From Macrosoma leucophasiata (taxonomy: Eukaryota > Arthropoda > Insecta > Lepidoptera > Hedylidae): 64,000 bases of DNA. Positions 19,764 to 29,285 of the stretch are shown here, piece by piece. Every line of letters starts with the position of its first letter. Position 1 is the first letter of the stretch. A model generated the notes under the pieces. It was not told where the DNA came from. It worked only from the letters and a program-made list of their open reading frames with translations, and searched no databases. The DNA is taken from assembly GCA_036365455.1 (NCBI GenBank), contig JAWQUS010000003.1, forward strand, positions 1,012,001 to 1,076,000, in the 5' to 3' direction. Both the position numbers and the translations under genes were made by a program.

Positions 19764-19916
19764 CCACTGCCATATCTCCGGGCTACCGATGGGCTGGTCC
19801 ATGAGGGCGTTCTGCCAGATACGGAACAGCATGAGGTAGGCCTTCTCTCGGCCCGTGAACGATGCCAGGAAGTGTTTCTCGCTCTCCGTACACACCAGGA
19901 TCGCATTCGGAATCAC
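19764..19916 (-). CDS. GRAMD1/Aster-like gene, GRAM domain C-terminal exon
   Basis: A 153-nt phase-0 exon, acceptor ggccag/GTG and donor TGG/gtgagt. It encodes 51 residues beginning VIPNAILVCTESEKHFLASF, followed by REKAYLMLFRIWQNAL. These are the last strands and the C-terminal helix of the GRAM domain, which in GRAMD1 binds phosphatidylserine and cholesterol at the plasma membrane. The KTA-R/K-IPNA-I-TESEKHF--SF pattern is diagnostic of GRAMD1A-C as opposed to myotubularin-type GRAM domains. It joins 20418-20575 upstream and 11415-11516 downstream without phase conflict. Confidence 0.9.
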
Positions 19917-19999
19917 CTGGCCAACACGACGATATCAATTAATCAATCAGCAGTAATTTATCTTGATTTGCAAAATTAGTGTAGGTACATACATTTCTC

Positions 20000-20043
20000 T
20001 GACTTCCCCGTTAGGGACCTGGCGTGAAGATACATACATACAT
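20000..20043 (+). mobile_element. RTE-a LINE, extreme 3' remnant
   Basis: CCCCGTTAGGGACCTGGCGT followed by GAAGATACATACATACATAC, the last codons and tail of RTE-a. Confidence 0.75.
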
Positions 20044-20417
20044 ACAAATTTTCAAAATTACATTGTAACAGTTGAATTATTAAATGAGCTATTTATTATA
20101 TTGTAAACCAAAGATGACTCTAGTATTAGATATAACGTTGTGAACATATTCTCTTCTTGTCTTTTCTTTAGCCTACGATAAACCTGTGTGCCATAAATAT
20201 GACATCAATTCTTCGACGACAATTTTACCAGATACTGGTAAAACGGTCTTTTAAATAGATGTTTATAGATATACAGTATTAATTTACCATCAACGTGAAC
20301 TTTACGCTCGTTTGCCACTTCATAACATAAAAAAGAAATCAACGTGGGCAACTTTAACTCGGTGGCATTAGTCTCGGGCGTACCGCGAGTACATATAAAG
20401 GGGCGTTGAGGCGTTAC

Positions 20418-20575
20418 CCGGGCAGTTTTCTCCTTGGTGATGGCGGTGACCTCCTTCCACCGCAGCGTGAGGCAGGTCTCCCAGCCGAAGATGCTGGCGT
20501 AGAAGCACAGGTAGTTCTGCGACGCGTACAGCCGGCCCTGCGCCAGGATGTCCTTGTGCAGCGCGCACGCGTAGT
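20418..20575 (-). CDS. GRAMD1/Aster-like gene, GRAM domain N-terminal exon
   Basis: A 158-nt exon with acceptor gttgcgcag/AC (phase 1) and donor GCCCGG/gtaacg (phase 0). It encodes DYACALHKDILAQGRLYASQ, then NYLCFYASIFGWETCLTLRW and KEVTAITKEKTAR. This is the core of the GRAM (PH-like) domain: the DI-L-QGRLY-S-N--CFYS-IF-WET-L-L--KEVT-I-KEKTA pattern matches GRAMD1/Aster proteins, which move cholesterol from plasma membrane to ER at contact sites. The exon is GC-rich against the AT-rich intron. Antisense ORFs over it are shadows. Confidence 0.93.
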
Positions 20576-20612
20576 CTGCGCAACACGACACTCGCTCGTT
20601 ACTGCCGGCAGA

Positions 20613-21067
20613 GCCCCGGGGGCGGAGTCGCGGGCGTGGGCACCGCCGCGGTACCTAATATACTTGCCGCTAATAATGGTGGTGTTCAGCACTGTCGTGT
20701 TCCGGTCAGGTGGTAATGTACGGCCCTGTAATTTCCGGCACAGAGGCATAACACCTAATGCCTCAGGAGTGGCAGCGCATCTGCATTTTGACCTCTGGTC
20801 ATTGTGTGGGTGTCTATAGGCTGCAGTCTTCACTTAACATGAATGTGAACTGCACGCTTGTTTGCCACTTTTATTACATTAAAAAAAAAGGTGGTAATGT
20901 ACGGCTTTGTAATTTCCGACACGGGCACGACGCCTCAGGCCTCAGGAGTGGTATCGCATTTTCATTTTGGCCTTGGTCTTTGTGTGGGTGTCTATAGGCT
21001 GCAGTCATCACTCAACGACGATGTGAATTGCTTGCTCGTTTACTATTTCCATTACATAAAAAAACAC
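20613..21067 (+). repeat. Tandem family A repeats
   Basis: A full copy (20613-20890; head GCCCCGGGGGCGGAGTCGCG is altered) is followed directly by a second copy lacking its first half (20890-21067). Confidence 0.75.
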
Positions 21068-21085
21068 ATATCTGTTTACTAGTTA

Positions 21086-21500
21086 AATTACCCGCACCTT
21101 CACCCGCGTAAGCTTTAGCCACACCCCGGACGTTCGGCTAAAATCCTATATAAACGCTTATTCTGTTTACATATTACAGACATCAATCAGTACACGCGCA
21201 CACAGAAATGAAGCACGTAGGGTTATGACATAAAACAATCGTGCAATAAGTCGTCGGACTGACGACGTGACCGAATTAACTAAAAATAGAGCTCGCAACC
21301 TCACTGTAAGAGTTTATCGAACTGCCTCTCTAGAGGGGGAGGGAGGAGGGGGATGGGGCGGGACGTCGATTGTCCATTCTTTATGTACTATTTCCCTTGT
21401 TCTCGCAACATAGTCGCTATTGGTTCGCTGTCTCGTTCTAACACAGGCCACGCGTATTGATTAAAGCAAAACAGCGAATCGATTCACTTGCGATTCAACG
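21086..21500 (-). repeat. Family I repeat (minus) with a family E-like scrap
   Basis: 21086-21130 resembles a family E head. 21160-21390 is the complement of family I (GGCGGGACGTCGATTGTCCA near 21357; ACACGCGCACACAG near 21193), which also occurs at 15051 and 25403. Confidence 0.45.
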
Positions 21501-21706
21501 ACTTTACACAATAACAAAACGATTAAAAAAAAATTGTGTAACTCACAAGAACTATGTGTAACATAGGCAATATATACTACATTCATTGCACGCGAGCGTA
21601 GCCGGGGCGAGGCGCTAGTAAGTTATATCTTTCAAGTCAAAAAACGACCAAATGCGAGCGATACCGCGGGAATCATTTATTTTTAAAAGGTAAAAAGTAT
21701 ACACAC

Positions 21707-21854
21707 CTACAATAAGCCGTTCATCGTCAGGGAGATCCTTGAAGAGTCGTTTGAAATCTTCACTCTTACTCTTGTAGGTGGGGTACAGGGAGTTGTACCA
21801 GCTCTTCTTTTTGGTGCGCGGGGGGATGTCGCCCGCTCGAGCCGCGTTTGGAGA
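21707..21854 (-). CDS. GRAMD1/Aster-like gene, pre-GRAM exon
   Basis: A 148-nt exon with acceptor ttggcag/TCT (phase 0) and donor GTAG/gtgtgt (phase 1). It encodes SPNAARAGDIPPRTKKKSWY, then NSLYPTYKSKSEDFKRLFKD and LPDDERLIV; the split codon completes the aspartate of DYACALHK in the next exon. KKKSWYN-L-PTYK-K-EDF-LF--LPD-ERLIVDY is the conserved entry into the GRAM domain of GRAMD1 proteins. A LINE tail (21881 onward) lies only 26 bp upstream of the acceptor. Confidence 0.92.
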
Positions 21855-21880
21855 CTGCCAACAAAAGTTATCAAGTTACT

Positions 21881-22030
21881 ACTCAGTTGTAGAAAGAAAG
21901 ATTTATTGGGGAAGTCCTGAGGCATGTCCCCCCCCAAATACAAACAAAACAAAAAAAATACAAAAATAGATCGATACCAAAGAAAAAAAATTACTAAAAC
22001 TTACGATTAATATAATTACATTAGAAGTGA
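21881..22030 (-). mobile_element. LINE 3' end fragment (minus)
   Basis: AAGATTTATTGGGGAAGTCC and TCCTGAGGCATGTCCCCCCC match 18313-18530. It is a 3' untranslated end with a GAAA-type tail and no coding sequence. Confidence 0.5.
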
Positions 22031-22043
22031 TTATTAAGTGAAA

Positions 22044-22346
22044 CTGCCTCAGTAGCGTAGTGCTAGCAGGCCACTACTACTACGCTGGGGGTCCTGGGTT
22101 CGATTCCTGGGTCGGGGACTATCGGTGATAATGGTTTAACATCCTTTATCTCTGGTTCTATTGGGATTTTTCCATTTTCTGGCAGTTTCCCAGTACCTCG
22201 GAGTTTGGTAATGTGCCCGGAGACGGCAACAGGTTCGCCACCTGTTTCATGAGCCAAAAACGTAACCGGCGAGTCGTGGGTGTTTGCATGTATGCTTGAA
22301 TGCATGCATTTACCTCTGCCTACCCCTTCGGGGATTACAGGCGTGA
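22044..22346 (+). mobile_element. tRNA-headed SINE (family D)
   Basis: Full copy: CTCAGTAGCGTAGTGCTAGC, GGGTTCGATTCCTGG, GTGCCCGGAGACGGCAACAG, and end CCCCTTCGGGGATTACAGGC. Confidence 0.8.
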
Positions 22347-22669
22347 AGTCACAAAGTTACATTAGAAGTACATACAGAACATAAATACAGTCATCACAAA
22401 AAAAATGCAATGTGTACCAAGGTATCAACCTTTTTATATACCTATATACATTTTGCAAATGTTTGGCCATGTCTCATGGCTGCACCAAATGGATTCCAGT
22501 TCAGCATTGTGCCAAGCCGAAGCACGACGCTGGTTTTCAACTGGAAGCCATTCGGTGACGTACGGTTATATGACAATCGAGGGCAATACCATCATCTCTT
22601 ATGACACTTATTTCAACCCTACTTTGTTATGACGTATTGATATACAGTGTGTAACAGAATAAACGCACA
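22347..22669. other. Unassigned DNA
   Basis: Two overlapping plus-strand ORFs of 64-75 codons give no family resemblance. The AATAAA-like AGAATAAACGCAC near 22656 could belong to an old retrocopy. No gene is claimed. Confidence 0.35.
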
Positions 22670-22685
22670 CTCTGTCAACCCTGGT

Positions 22686-23069
22686 TGTTGTTGTTGTTGT
22701 TGTATCTTCACGCCAGGTCCCTAACGGGGTAGGCAGAGAGTGTAGAGCGCCAGATATCCCGGTTCTGACAAACCTCTCGTGCCCCGTCTACCTTCATCAT
22801 TCTCTTCATACATGCACGCCGATTCCTAAGACTTTTGACCCCACCATCAGACAGAACTCGACCTATTTGGTCATGGTAGGTCAGCCTTGGTCTTCCTGGG
22901 CCTCTGCAACCATCCACATTCGCATTGTATATCTGTTTAGTCATTCGCTCATTCGACATTCTTTCTATATGCCCGAACCATCGGAGCATGCCTTTTTTCA
23001 TTTTTACACCGATACTATCATTCACACAAAGTCTCTTTCTTACATCTTCATGTAAGAAAGAGACCAGAC
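22686..23069 (-). mobile_element. RTE-a LINE, truncated copy with (TTG)n tail and inverted 5' end
   Basis: The minus-strand C-terminal coding piece matches 11863-12250 almost base for base. It is bracketed by a 16-bp duplication CTCTGTCAACCCTGGT (22670-22685 and 23070-23085). Its tail is (TTG)n instead of ATAC repeats. At the 5' end the last 16 bases are repeated in inverse (TCTTTCTTACAT cttc ATGTAAGAAAGA), a foldback that fits an inversion during reverse transcription. Confidence 0.88.
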
Positions 23070-23231
23070 CTCTGTCAACCCTGGTAACTTTAATAATGTT
23101 AAAAACACGCTGTACTTGCACAAGTTGTGCGAACTGTTAAAGTCGATATAACTGTAATTGTTACTTTTGACAATAACCGCAACTTTAACAGATATTTTGG
23201 TGTAATCAAACCTAAGTTTTGTATATATTTT

Positions 23232-23446
23232 TTTTTAATAAGCCTACACTCACAGCCCCACACTAGGTATACACCTATGTCGTGGGTGCTGCTGTACAAA
23301 TACACCACATACACAAACACCCAGACCCGAAACAAATATCTGTAGGCCATACAAATATTTGTTTTTTTTTCCTGTACGCGGATCGAATCCGCGTCCCTTC
23401 AAATCAAACGGTCGTCTCACACCGCTGGACTAACCGGTCGTCAAAT
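23232..23446 (-). mobile_element. tRNA-headed SINE (family C)
   Basis: Minus copy: head complement of GACGACCGGTTAGTCCAGCG at the right, GGTCGTCTCACACCGCTGGA near 23411, and end ACTCACAGCCCCACACTAGG at the left. An internal change replaces the T-arm loop region. Confidence 0.75.
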
Positions 23447-23545
23447 TATTTAAAGTTATTGTAACAGTGCCGTAACACTAACGATGCCATAACACTAAAA
23501 AAAAATGTTGGTGCAAGCCAGCCTTAGTGTTGTATATCTAGTTAC

Positions 23546-23641
23546 CTTAGCGTCGGTCTTGGAGAACGAGGCTAGGCCATCGTCAAGGGACGGCGCGTCG
23601 CCCGCCGCATGGGACGGCACCACTAGCGACGTGTCGCTTAG
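23546..23641 (-). CDS. GRAMD1/Aster-like gene, N-terminal region exon
   Basis: A 96-nt phase-0 exon, acceptor gttccag/CTA and donor GCTAAG/gtaact. It encodes LSDTSLVVPSHAAGDAPSLD and DGLASFSKTDAK, then runs directly into SPNAARAG of the next exon. The serine- and aspartate-rich composition fits the variable cytosolic N-terminus of GRAMD1 proteins. Support is from strand, phase and splice sites. Confidence 0.75.
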
Positions 23642-23656
23642 CTGGAACAACGTACT

Positions 23657-24067
23657 TCATTTTCATTTTATTTTTAAAGAAAAATGGAAATGGAAAGAAA
23701 AATTTGACTTCAGGCGAGGCTCGAACTCGCGACCTACTGGGAATCTAGTCCAGCCAGTTATTAAGGGTAAAAGCGACTTCTTTACGATATTCAATAAACT
23801 GAAAAGTCTATTATATCGGTTTCCTAACTAGCATAGTTGGTGATAGATGGCGCTGCTGCTACCATAAAGCAATGCAATAGATGTGAAGGAAAGATTTGAC
23901 AAATCGGGCAGGGCTTCAGTAGCTCAATTGGAAGAGCGGCTGGACTAGATTCCCAGTAGGTCGCGAGTTCGAGCCTCGCCTGAAGTCAAATTTTTCTTTC
24001 CATTTTTCTTCTTTAAAAATAAAATATATTTCACAAGCATGTGTTAATGCGAAATAATATAAAACAA
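23657..24067. mobile_element. tRNA-headed inverted element (family B), longest copy
   Basis: The left arm (23657-23755) is truncated half-way through the tRNA-like unit. The centre (about 23756-23910) carries AAAAGCGACTTCTTTACGAT, AGTCTATTATATCGGTTTCC and GATAGATGGCGCTGCTGCTA. The right arm (23915-24067) is a full cloverleaf-like unit with T-rich block and terminal sequence. The left end stops 16 bp from the GRAMD1 exon acceptor. Confidence 0.8.
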
Positions 24068-24094
24068 TTCATTTTCATTTAACTTTTTAGAGGA

Positions 24095-24298
24095 GTATAC
24101 AGAAAGAAAGCTAGCAGCCGGCGCCGGTCTACCAGCGCGGACGTGTCCGACAGGCTCTGACGAGCTTCGAAACGCGCTGGTTTTTTGCGTTGTATAGAAA
24201 CTCGGCGCCTACTACCTACCAGCGCAGATTACTCGCGCTGGCTGATTCCGATAAGCGCTGGCAGATCGGCGCTGGCTGCCAGATTTCTTTCTGTATAC
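24095..24298. mobile_element. Foldback MITE, GC-rich
   Basis: The ends GTATACAGAAAGAAAGCTAG and (complement) GTATACAGAAAGAAATCTGG begin arms of about 34 bp that pair with four mismatches. The interior carries repeated CAGCGC/GCGCTGG words, giving internal self-complementarity. No ORF. Confidence 0.65.
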
Positions 24299-24514
24299 GG
24301 CTTTGCTGTAACACGGTGTTTTTTTTTAGTGTCAATATACAAAATGTCAACAAATGGACACTTTTTAAATTATATGAGAAAAGAAAAATAAACGAAATAA
24401 TTAAAAATGCCCTAAAATTAAGAAAAAAAATACGATAGCATAATTCATCTCGATTGCGGACGTATGCTGGAAGCATGGTTTGATTGCTCCTTAATATATG
24501 ATCTACACGCCATA

Positions 24515-24600
24515 TGCCTTACAGAGTAGGCAGAGAGCGTGAAGCGCCATACATAACTATCGTGCCTCTCATTTATCATCACTTTCTTGAGCATGTATCT
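24515..24600 (-). mobile_element. Diverged RTE-like LINE 3' fragment
   Basis: GTAGGCAGAGAGCGTGAAGC and ATCGTGCCTCTCATTTATCA match the RTE-a C-terminal coding sequence with many changes. Confidence 0.5.
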
Positions 24601-24747
24601 TTCATTAATCCAGGATTTTCCATTATTTCTATTGTTTCCGGAACATAAAAAACGTAAATTTTAGGGAATAAAGGCTTATTTATTATTATTTTTATAGTTT
24701 ACCCGTCCCGTCACGCCACGCCACGCTGGCAGTCTAGCCAAACCTTT

Positions 24748-25093
24748 ACCCCCTTATTCATAAATGTACATTAGATACGTTTTAGCTATAGAATGCTTTG
24801 TCTTTTTCAGTTGCATTATCAAATGTGCAGGATAGAAAAAGACAAAGGTGAGATTTAGCAACACTTTAGCTAAAATACGTTTATGAATAAGGTAGGGTTG
24901 TTGAGGATTCCTCTTCTCCTTCCTCATAATGAGGAAGTTCCGCATTATTTTGGGTTCCTCATCCGTTACCGCATCCTCTTCCTCATAAAATATCCTCTTC
25001 CTCATCCGCATCCTCTAAATTTGCGCGTCATAATTCCTCTTCCTCCTCCTCTTCCTCATAATCACTTCCTCAACAACCCTAGAATAAGGGGGT
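24748..25093. mobile_element. MITE (ACCCCCTTATTCATAAA ends) split by a second element
   Basis: The left end ACCCCCTTATTCATAAATG pairs with a right end that reads TTTATGAATAAGG before the insertion at 24893 and GAATAAGGGGGT after it. The interior (AAAAAGACAAAGG and its complement) is also partly palindromic. Confidence 0.7.
24893..25081. mobile_element. hAT-like nonautonomous element, TCCTC-rich
   Basis: 189 bp with ends TAGGGTTGTTGAGGA and TTCCTCAACAACCCTA and a perfect 8-bp duplication GAATAAGG (24885-24892 and 25082-25089), which fits the hAT superfamily. The interior is a strongly strand-biased run of CCTCTTCCTC repeats. Confidence 0.8.
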
Positions 25094-25123
25094 GAGTCTT
25101 TGCTTAGAGAAGCGTTACATTAC

Positions 25124-25196
25124 CTTGTCACTATCTATGACATCCTGTGTGCTGTCGGTGCGCCGGAGCAGCGGTGACGGCGAACGGGATACGTTC
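25124..25196 (-). CDS. GRAMD1/Aster-like gene, N-terminal region exon
   Basis: A 73-nt exon, acceptor gttccag/G and donor GACAAG/gtaatg. It encodes NVSRSPSPLLRRTDSTQDVI and DSDK. It enters in phase 2 (its first G completes a lysine codon begun in the exon at 48503-48763) and leaves in phase 0 into LSDTSLVV. SPSPLLRR is a possible phosphorylation-rich stretch. No domain is seen. Only one of three frames is open, and it is the one that fits both neighbours. Confidence 0.7.
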
Positions 25197-25217
25197 CTGG
25201 AACACCGTCATGTTATG

Positions 25218-25650
25218 TTACAAGATTTTATATTACGTTATGGAAGTGGTAAACAAGTATATTGGTCACATTATATGTTAGACTTCAAACTGGATGTGCC
25301 GGGCCAAACATCACCATCTGACCGGAACACGGTAGCGCTGAACACTACCATTTAGCGGCAAATAGTTTAGGTAACGTGCGGCGGTGCCTAAGCCCACGAG
25401 CAGAGAATATGTAATAATACTACGTATAGAATGGACACTTCGACGTCCCGCCCGATTCCCCGCATCATCCAACCTCCTCCCCTCTTATGGGCGATGGTTG
25501 GTATTTTCTACTACGCACACAGGTGCACGTGTAAATACACGCCACTGATTGATGTCTGTGTAATAGAGACCAAAGTAAGCATTTGTATGGAATTTTGACG
25601 GAGTGTCCGCGGTGTGCCGCGAGCTCCGTCACTGGAACTCTACCACCAGC
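25218..25650 (-). repeat. Family A repeat split by a family I repeat
   Basis: Family A pieces at 25218-25398 and 25618-25650 flank a family I copy (25399-25617; CACTTCGACGTCCCGCCCGA, GTGCACGTGTAAATACACGC). The A head (GAGCTCCGTCACTGGAACTC) resumes after the insert. Confidence 0.65.
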
Positions 25651-25904
25651 ATATAGTGTAAGTAAGTATGCCTCTTATACATTTTGTTTTAGTATCACAT
25701 ATGCATACACCTTTGTCAGTAAAGTTGTGTTTATAATTTCATTACGTTAGGTGCGGCGATAACAAATTATCTATTGTGCACTCGATAATTTAATAATAAT
25801 TATTCTTTGTCTGTACTCCTTTGTTCCTTATATACGTACCTCGCTTGTTCACACCTTGTGCCATTGACCATTTCCATGCGGCAGATAATAAATGTTATAC
25901 ACAT

Positions 25905-26192
25905 AGAGCAACACGGGCCACCGGCCGCGGCGGACTGGAGGGGAGTAGCTATAGCGTTTATTACCGATGCAAAACAGTCTGTAATTTATTGCGGGGGGAA
26001 ATGCGTGCGACGCACACTACAAAAATCGTCTATTACTTACTACGAAACTCACACCTTGACTTTAACAAAATACAGAAATAATTTCACACATTTAAACATC
26101 TAGGCGACAGGTATAGGCCCATTTGGGCTTGTACTTTGACAGAGGGGAAAGCCTGCATATGGCTACTCCACTCCGGTGTTGCTCTATGGTTA
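25905..26192. mobile_element. MITE with inverted ends (ATAGAGCAACACGG)
   Basis: CATAGAGCAACACGGG…GGAGTAGC at the left and GGCTACTCCACTCCGGTGTT…GCTCTATGG at the right are complementary. Internal words (ACCGATGCAAAACAGTCTGT, TTGCGGGGGGAAA) recur at 50820-51065 and the end sequence recurs at 57078-57225. Confidence 0.6.
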
Positions 26193-26349
26193 TACACTAA
26201 GGCTGGGTTGCATCATCTTAATTAAATTTTTTCGTATCATTTCTAATAGGAATTATGCGAAAAAAAATATTTTATATAGAATTTATACACAATAGCAGAT
26301 TTGTGTACATTTTTTCATAAAAGTCTTATTTTTATTTATTTACCTACTT

Positions 26350-26520
26350 TTTTTATTTATTTATACGCTTACGCTCACACCCCCACTGTAGGTATAAACC
26401 TGTATCGTGAGTGCCGTTGTACACATGCAACACAAACACCCAGACCCGAAACAAATATCTTTCTGTAGGCCATACAAAAATTTGGATCGAACCCGCGACC
26501 CTTCGAATGAAACGGTCACA
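26350..26520 (-). mobile_element. tRNA-headed SINE (family C), decayed
   Basis: Minus copy with ACACCCAGACCCGAAACAAA and GGATCGAACCCGCGACCC; internal deletions remove part of the tRNA-like head. Confidence 0.65.
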
Positions 26521-26964
26521 CCCTTGTCCTACAATCAAATTTGGCAAAACGCAAACTCTTACAGTAAATGTAAAGGACAAAACCCGAAAAAAGTATTGAA
26601 GCTCTATCACAAATACAAAGAATTTAAATACAGAGACCACAAGATACTAATAGAACAAATGATCATGCTCTACTAGCCAACCAAACGTATAAAATCAGTA
26701 CAAAATCTACCTACATACTCCAAATTAAATCTCCACGCAACACCATAAATGGAATGGTGATAAATGGAAGCGAACGCGGCAAGATGCAATTTTGCAAGCG
26801 CGGCATTCGCCACGCTCCGCCGCGCCGCAAAAAACGTCGGCTACAAACTTACAACACTTTGGCAGTGGCATTCATCGTGACTATGTGACTCACGGACGTG
26901 TGGCCTAAAGTTTTGAAGATCTACTTTTTTCAGTCATATGAGTGGTCGCTGAACTAATGGAGAC
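26521..26964. other. Unassigned intron DNA
   Basis: Plus-strand ORF pieces overlap the SINE but show no family resemblance. A GC-rich patch lies at 26780-26840 (GCGGCATTCGCCACGCTCCG). Confidence 0.35.
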
Positions 26965-27925
26965 ATTTGCCTACTAGGGTTTTACTGCGCGGTCGAGTCA
27001 GAAATGAGCAGATCCGCATGAGAACCAAAGCAGCCGATATAGCCCAAGAATATGTATCTTCACGCCAGGTCCCTAACGGGGTAGGCAGAGAGTGTAGAGC
27101 GCCAGACATCCCGGTTCTGACAGACCTCTCGTGCCTCGTCTACCTTCATCATTCTCTTCATACATGCACGCCGATTCCTAAGACTTTTGACCCCACCATC
27201 AGACAGAACTCGACCTATTTGGTCATGGTAGGTCAGCCTTGGTCTTCCTGGGCCTCTGCAACCATCCACATTCGCATTGTATATCTGTTTAGTCATTCGC
27301 TCATTCGACATTCTTTCTATATGCCCGAACCATCGGAGCATGCCTTTTTTCATTTTTACACCGATACTATCATTCACACAAAGTCTCTTTCTTACATCTT
27401 CATTACGAACGCGATCGGTGAGTGATACACCGCAGATCTTGCGCAAAGATCTCATCTCGACCGCGTTCAACTTACTTTCATGCTCTTTCCTGCATACCCA
27501 GCTCTCGCTTCCATATAAAAGCGTTGGAGTAAGTACAGCATTATGTACGGCTAGTCGAGCCCGCTGGCTGAGATGTTTCGATTCTAGCAGCTTACCCAAC
27601 GCTCCATTCACGCAATTCCCAGCAAGCACTCTTCTTTCTATGTCAGTGGTGTACCTACCATCCTTGCTAAAAGCACATCCAAGATATACAATTTCATCAA
27701 CCTGTTCTAACACTGCATCATCTACTACTACCCTTGCATTTATTCTCTGTTCATCTCTTTCAAATACTAATACTTTAGTTTTATCCACATTCAATTGTAA
27801 GCCTTTCTCCATACAATCCTCTTTCATGACTGTGACTAGTGCTTGTAGCCCAGATGGTGTAGAGCTAACAATTACCGCATCATCTGCAATTAGCCCAAGA
27901 AAATTTGCGAAATAGCGATAGAATC
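26965..27925 (+). pseudogene. Second LINE type (C-terminal fragment) interrupted by RTE-a
   Basis: The plus strand reads LLRGRVRNEQIRMRTKAADI up to 27050 and continues as AQENLRNS after 27901, the (V)RNE-IR-RTK--DIAQ pattern of LINE ORF2 C-termini. RTE-a (27051-27890) was inserted into it. Its upstream part is not recognisable. Confidence 0.6.
27051..27890 (-). mobile_element. RTE-a LINE, 5'-truncated insertion
   Basis: A minus copy with an 11-bp duplication TAGCCCAAGAA (27040-27050 and 27891-27901). The ORF piece (255 residues, 27060-27827, continuing open to the truncation) is nearly identical to the C-terminal half of the copy at 11863-13170, so the two insertions are recent. The catalytic YADD lies just beyond the truncation, so no active enzyme is encoded. 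Confidence 0.9.
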
Positions 27926-28290
27926 AGAATCAGAAAGTCATTTATTCATATAAGGTGAATGGCACCTCTTATGACACGTCAAAAACAAACAAAATAAATT
28001 AAAGTGAATAACAATTGATATATACATGTCAAACAAGACAAAAAATATATGTATAGTCAAGAATATAACTAAGTTAAAACTAAATAATATAAAAAGTAAA
28101 TACATACTAATGTAAAAAGTATATCAGTAGAATGTCTCATTTCCCCTTTAGAAACTACTTAAGAGGATACCTGCTCAAGTAGCAGTGGGCAGGGTAAGTG
28201 CTCGAAAAACCGATGCGACGGGCCGTTGGGGCAAAACACCAAGTGATAAATGGAAGACAACGAGGTAAAATTATTTATTTTAACGGAGAA
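27920..28290 (-). mobile_element. LINE 3' end (ATTCTG tail), minus
   Basis: Reads on the minus strand as an untranslated 3' end finishing GAATAAATGACTTTCTGATT-CTGATTCT. The simple ATTCTG tail is typical of CR1-like LINEs. A sister copy on the plus strand is at 30832-31005. Confidence 0.6.
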
Positions 28291-28826
28291 GTAATACCAA
28301 AAAATGTACAGAGACAGGGTACAATCGGAGAACTGGCCTCTGTACCACATAGGCACCTTATGCCGTGGCAATAAAAGCGATAAGCAGAAAATTGACTGTA
28401 CTACATTCATACATCAATTCAATAATCATCATCATGTGAGCTCTGTGAGAGTGAGAAAAATGTCCAGAGCTAAACAAAAATTGAAAAATTTTTCCCCTAT
28501 AGAAAGGGCTGTGGGGTCGTCACGTCACTCAATGGACAATTTCAATAAATGTACTAAATATTTTTCGCAATAACGCATGCAAATTAACTTTAACTTTTGT
28601 TGAAATATGTGTATCTAAATTGCCGCTTTCTTACATAATCTGTATCATCAATTTTTTACTCTGTATTGAATGTTGTCTATTGTCCGTAGACTAGTTACGT
28701 CTACTGTCTATGCTCTCTCTCTCTCTCTTTGCCATATTCTCATGTAAGTCACACGTGTTCTGCGCATTATATTATTTCAATAGTCAGTTTAATTTATCAG
28801 CTTTCCCACTAAGCGACTCACTGTGG
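28291..28826. other. Unassigned intron DNA with CT microsatellite
   Basis: A (CT)n run lies at about 28711-28729. No exon-like reading frame. Confidence 0.4.
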
Positions 28827-28930
28827 GACTTAGCTTAGTGGTAAAGCTGCTGGGCTGGTTATCCTGAGGTCGCAGGTTCGGTTCCTGCCCGAAGTCAAAC
28901 TTTTCTTTCCGTTTTTTCTTTTATTTCGTA
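28827..28930 (+). mobile_element. tRNA-like SINE (B-prime)
   Basis: GACTTAGCTTAGTGGTAAAG … GCAGGTTCGGTTCCTGC … CCGAAGTC, followed by the T-rich tail. It matches 18088-18195, but the acceptor and D arms have decayed. Confidence 0.6.
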
Positions 28931-29285
28931 TTATATTTTAATGTCCGCTAAACGCTCCGCTTGAATTACTTGAACCAAAACCTACCGCAAAAACCTAATG
29001 ACGCTTGTTGGCAAAATAAACCCAATTCCGTGCACTTGTTTAGTTACATTACATTCATGAATCATACGTATTGTTGTGTTGATTATGATATGAGGCTGAC
29101 ATTGAATTGCTTTCGTAACTAGCATGCTTTGTTTAAGGAATTTGAAATCGGATCGGACTACTTTGACCGACGAATCTATTGTTCGATTGGTCGGCACAAA
29201 AACATCGACTGGCCGGTCAAGCTAATCATTGCTATCGATGAAATTCAGATCTCATTGGGAACGTCCGGCGAGTCAGTAACGCTTT
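28931..29285. other. Unassigned intron DNA
   Basis: No repeat shared within the window, no exon-like frame. Confidence 0.35.

Noticed and set aside
20414..20833. Overlapping ORFs of 137-139 codons on both strands around the GRAM exon.
   Set aside because: They are out-of-frame shadows of the GC-rich GRAM exon running into a family A repeat.
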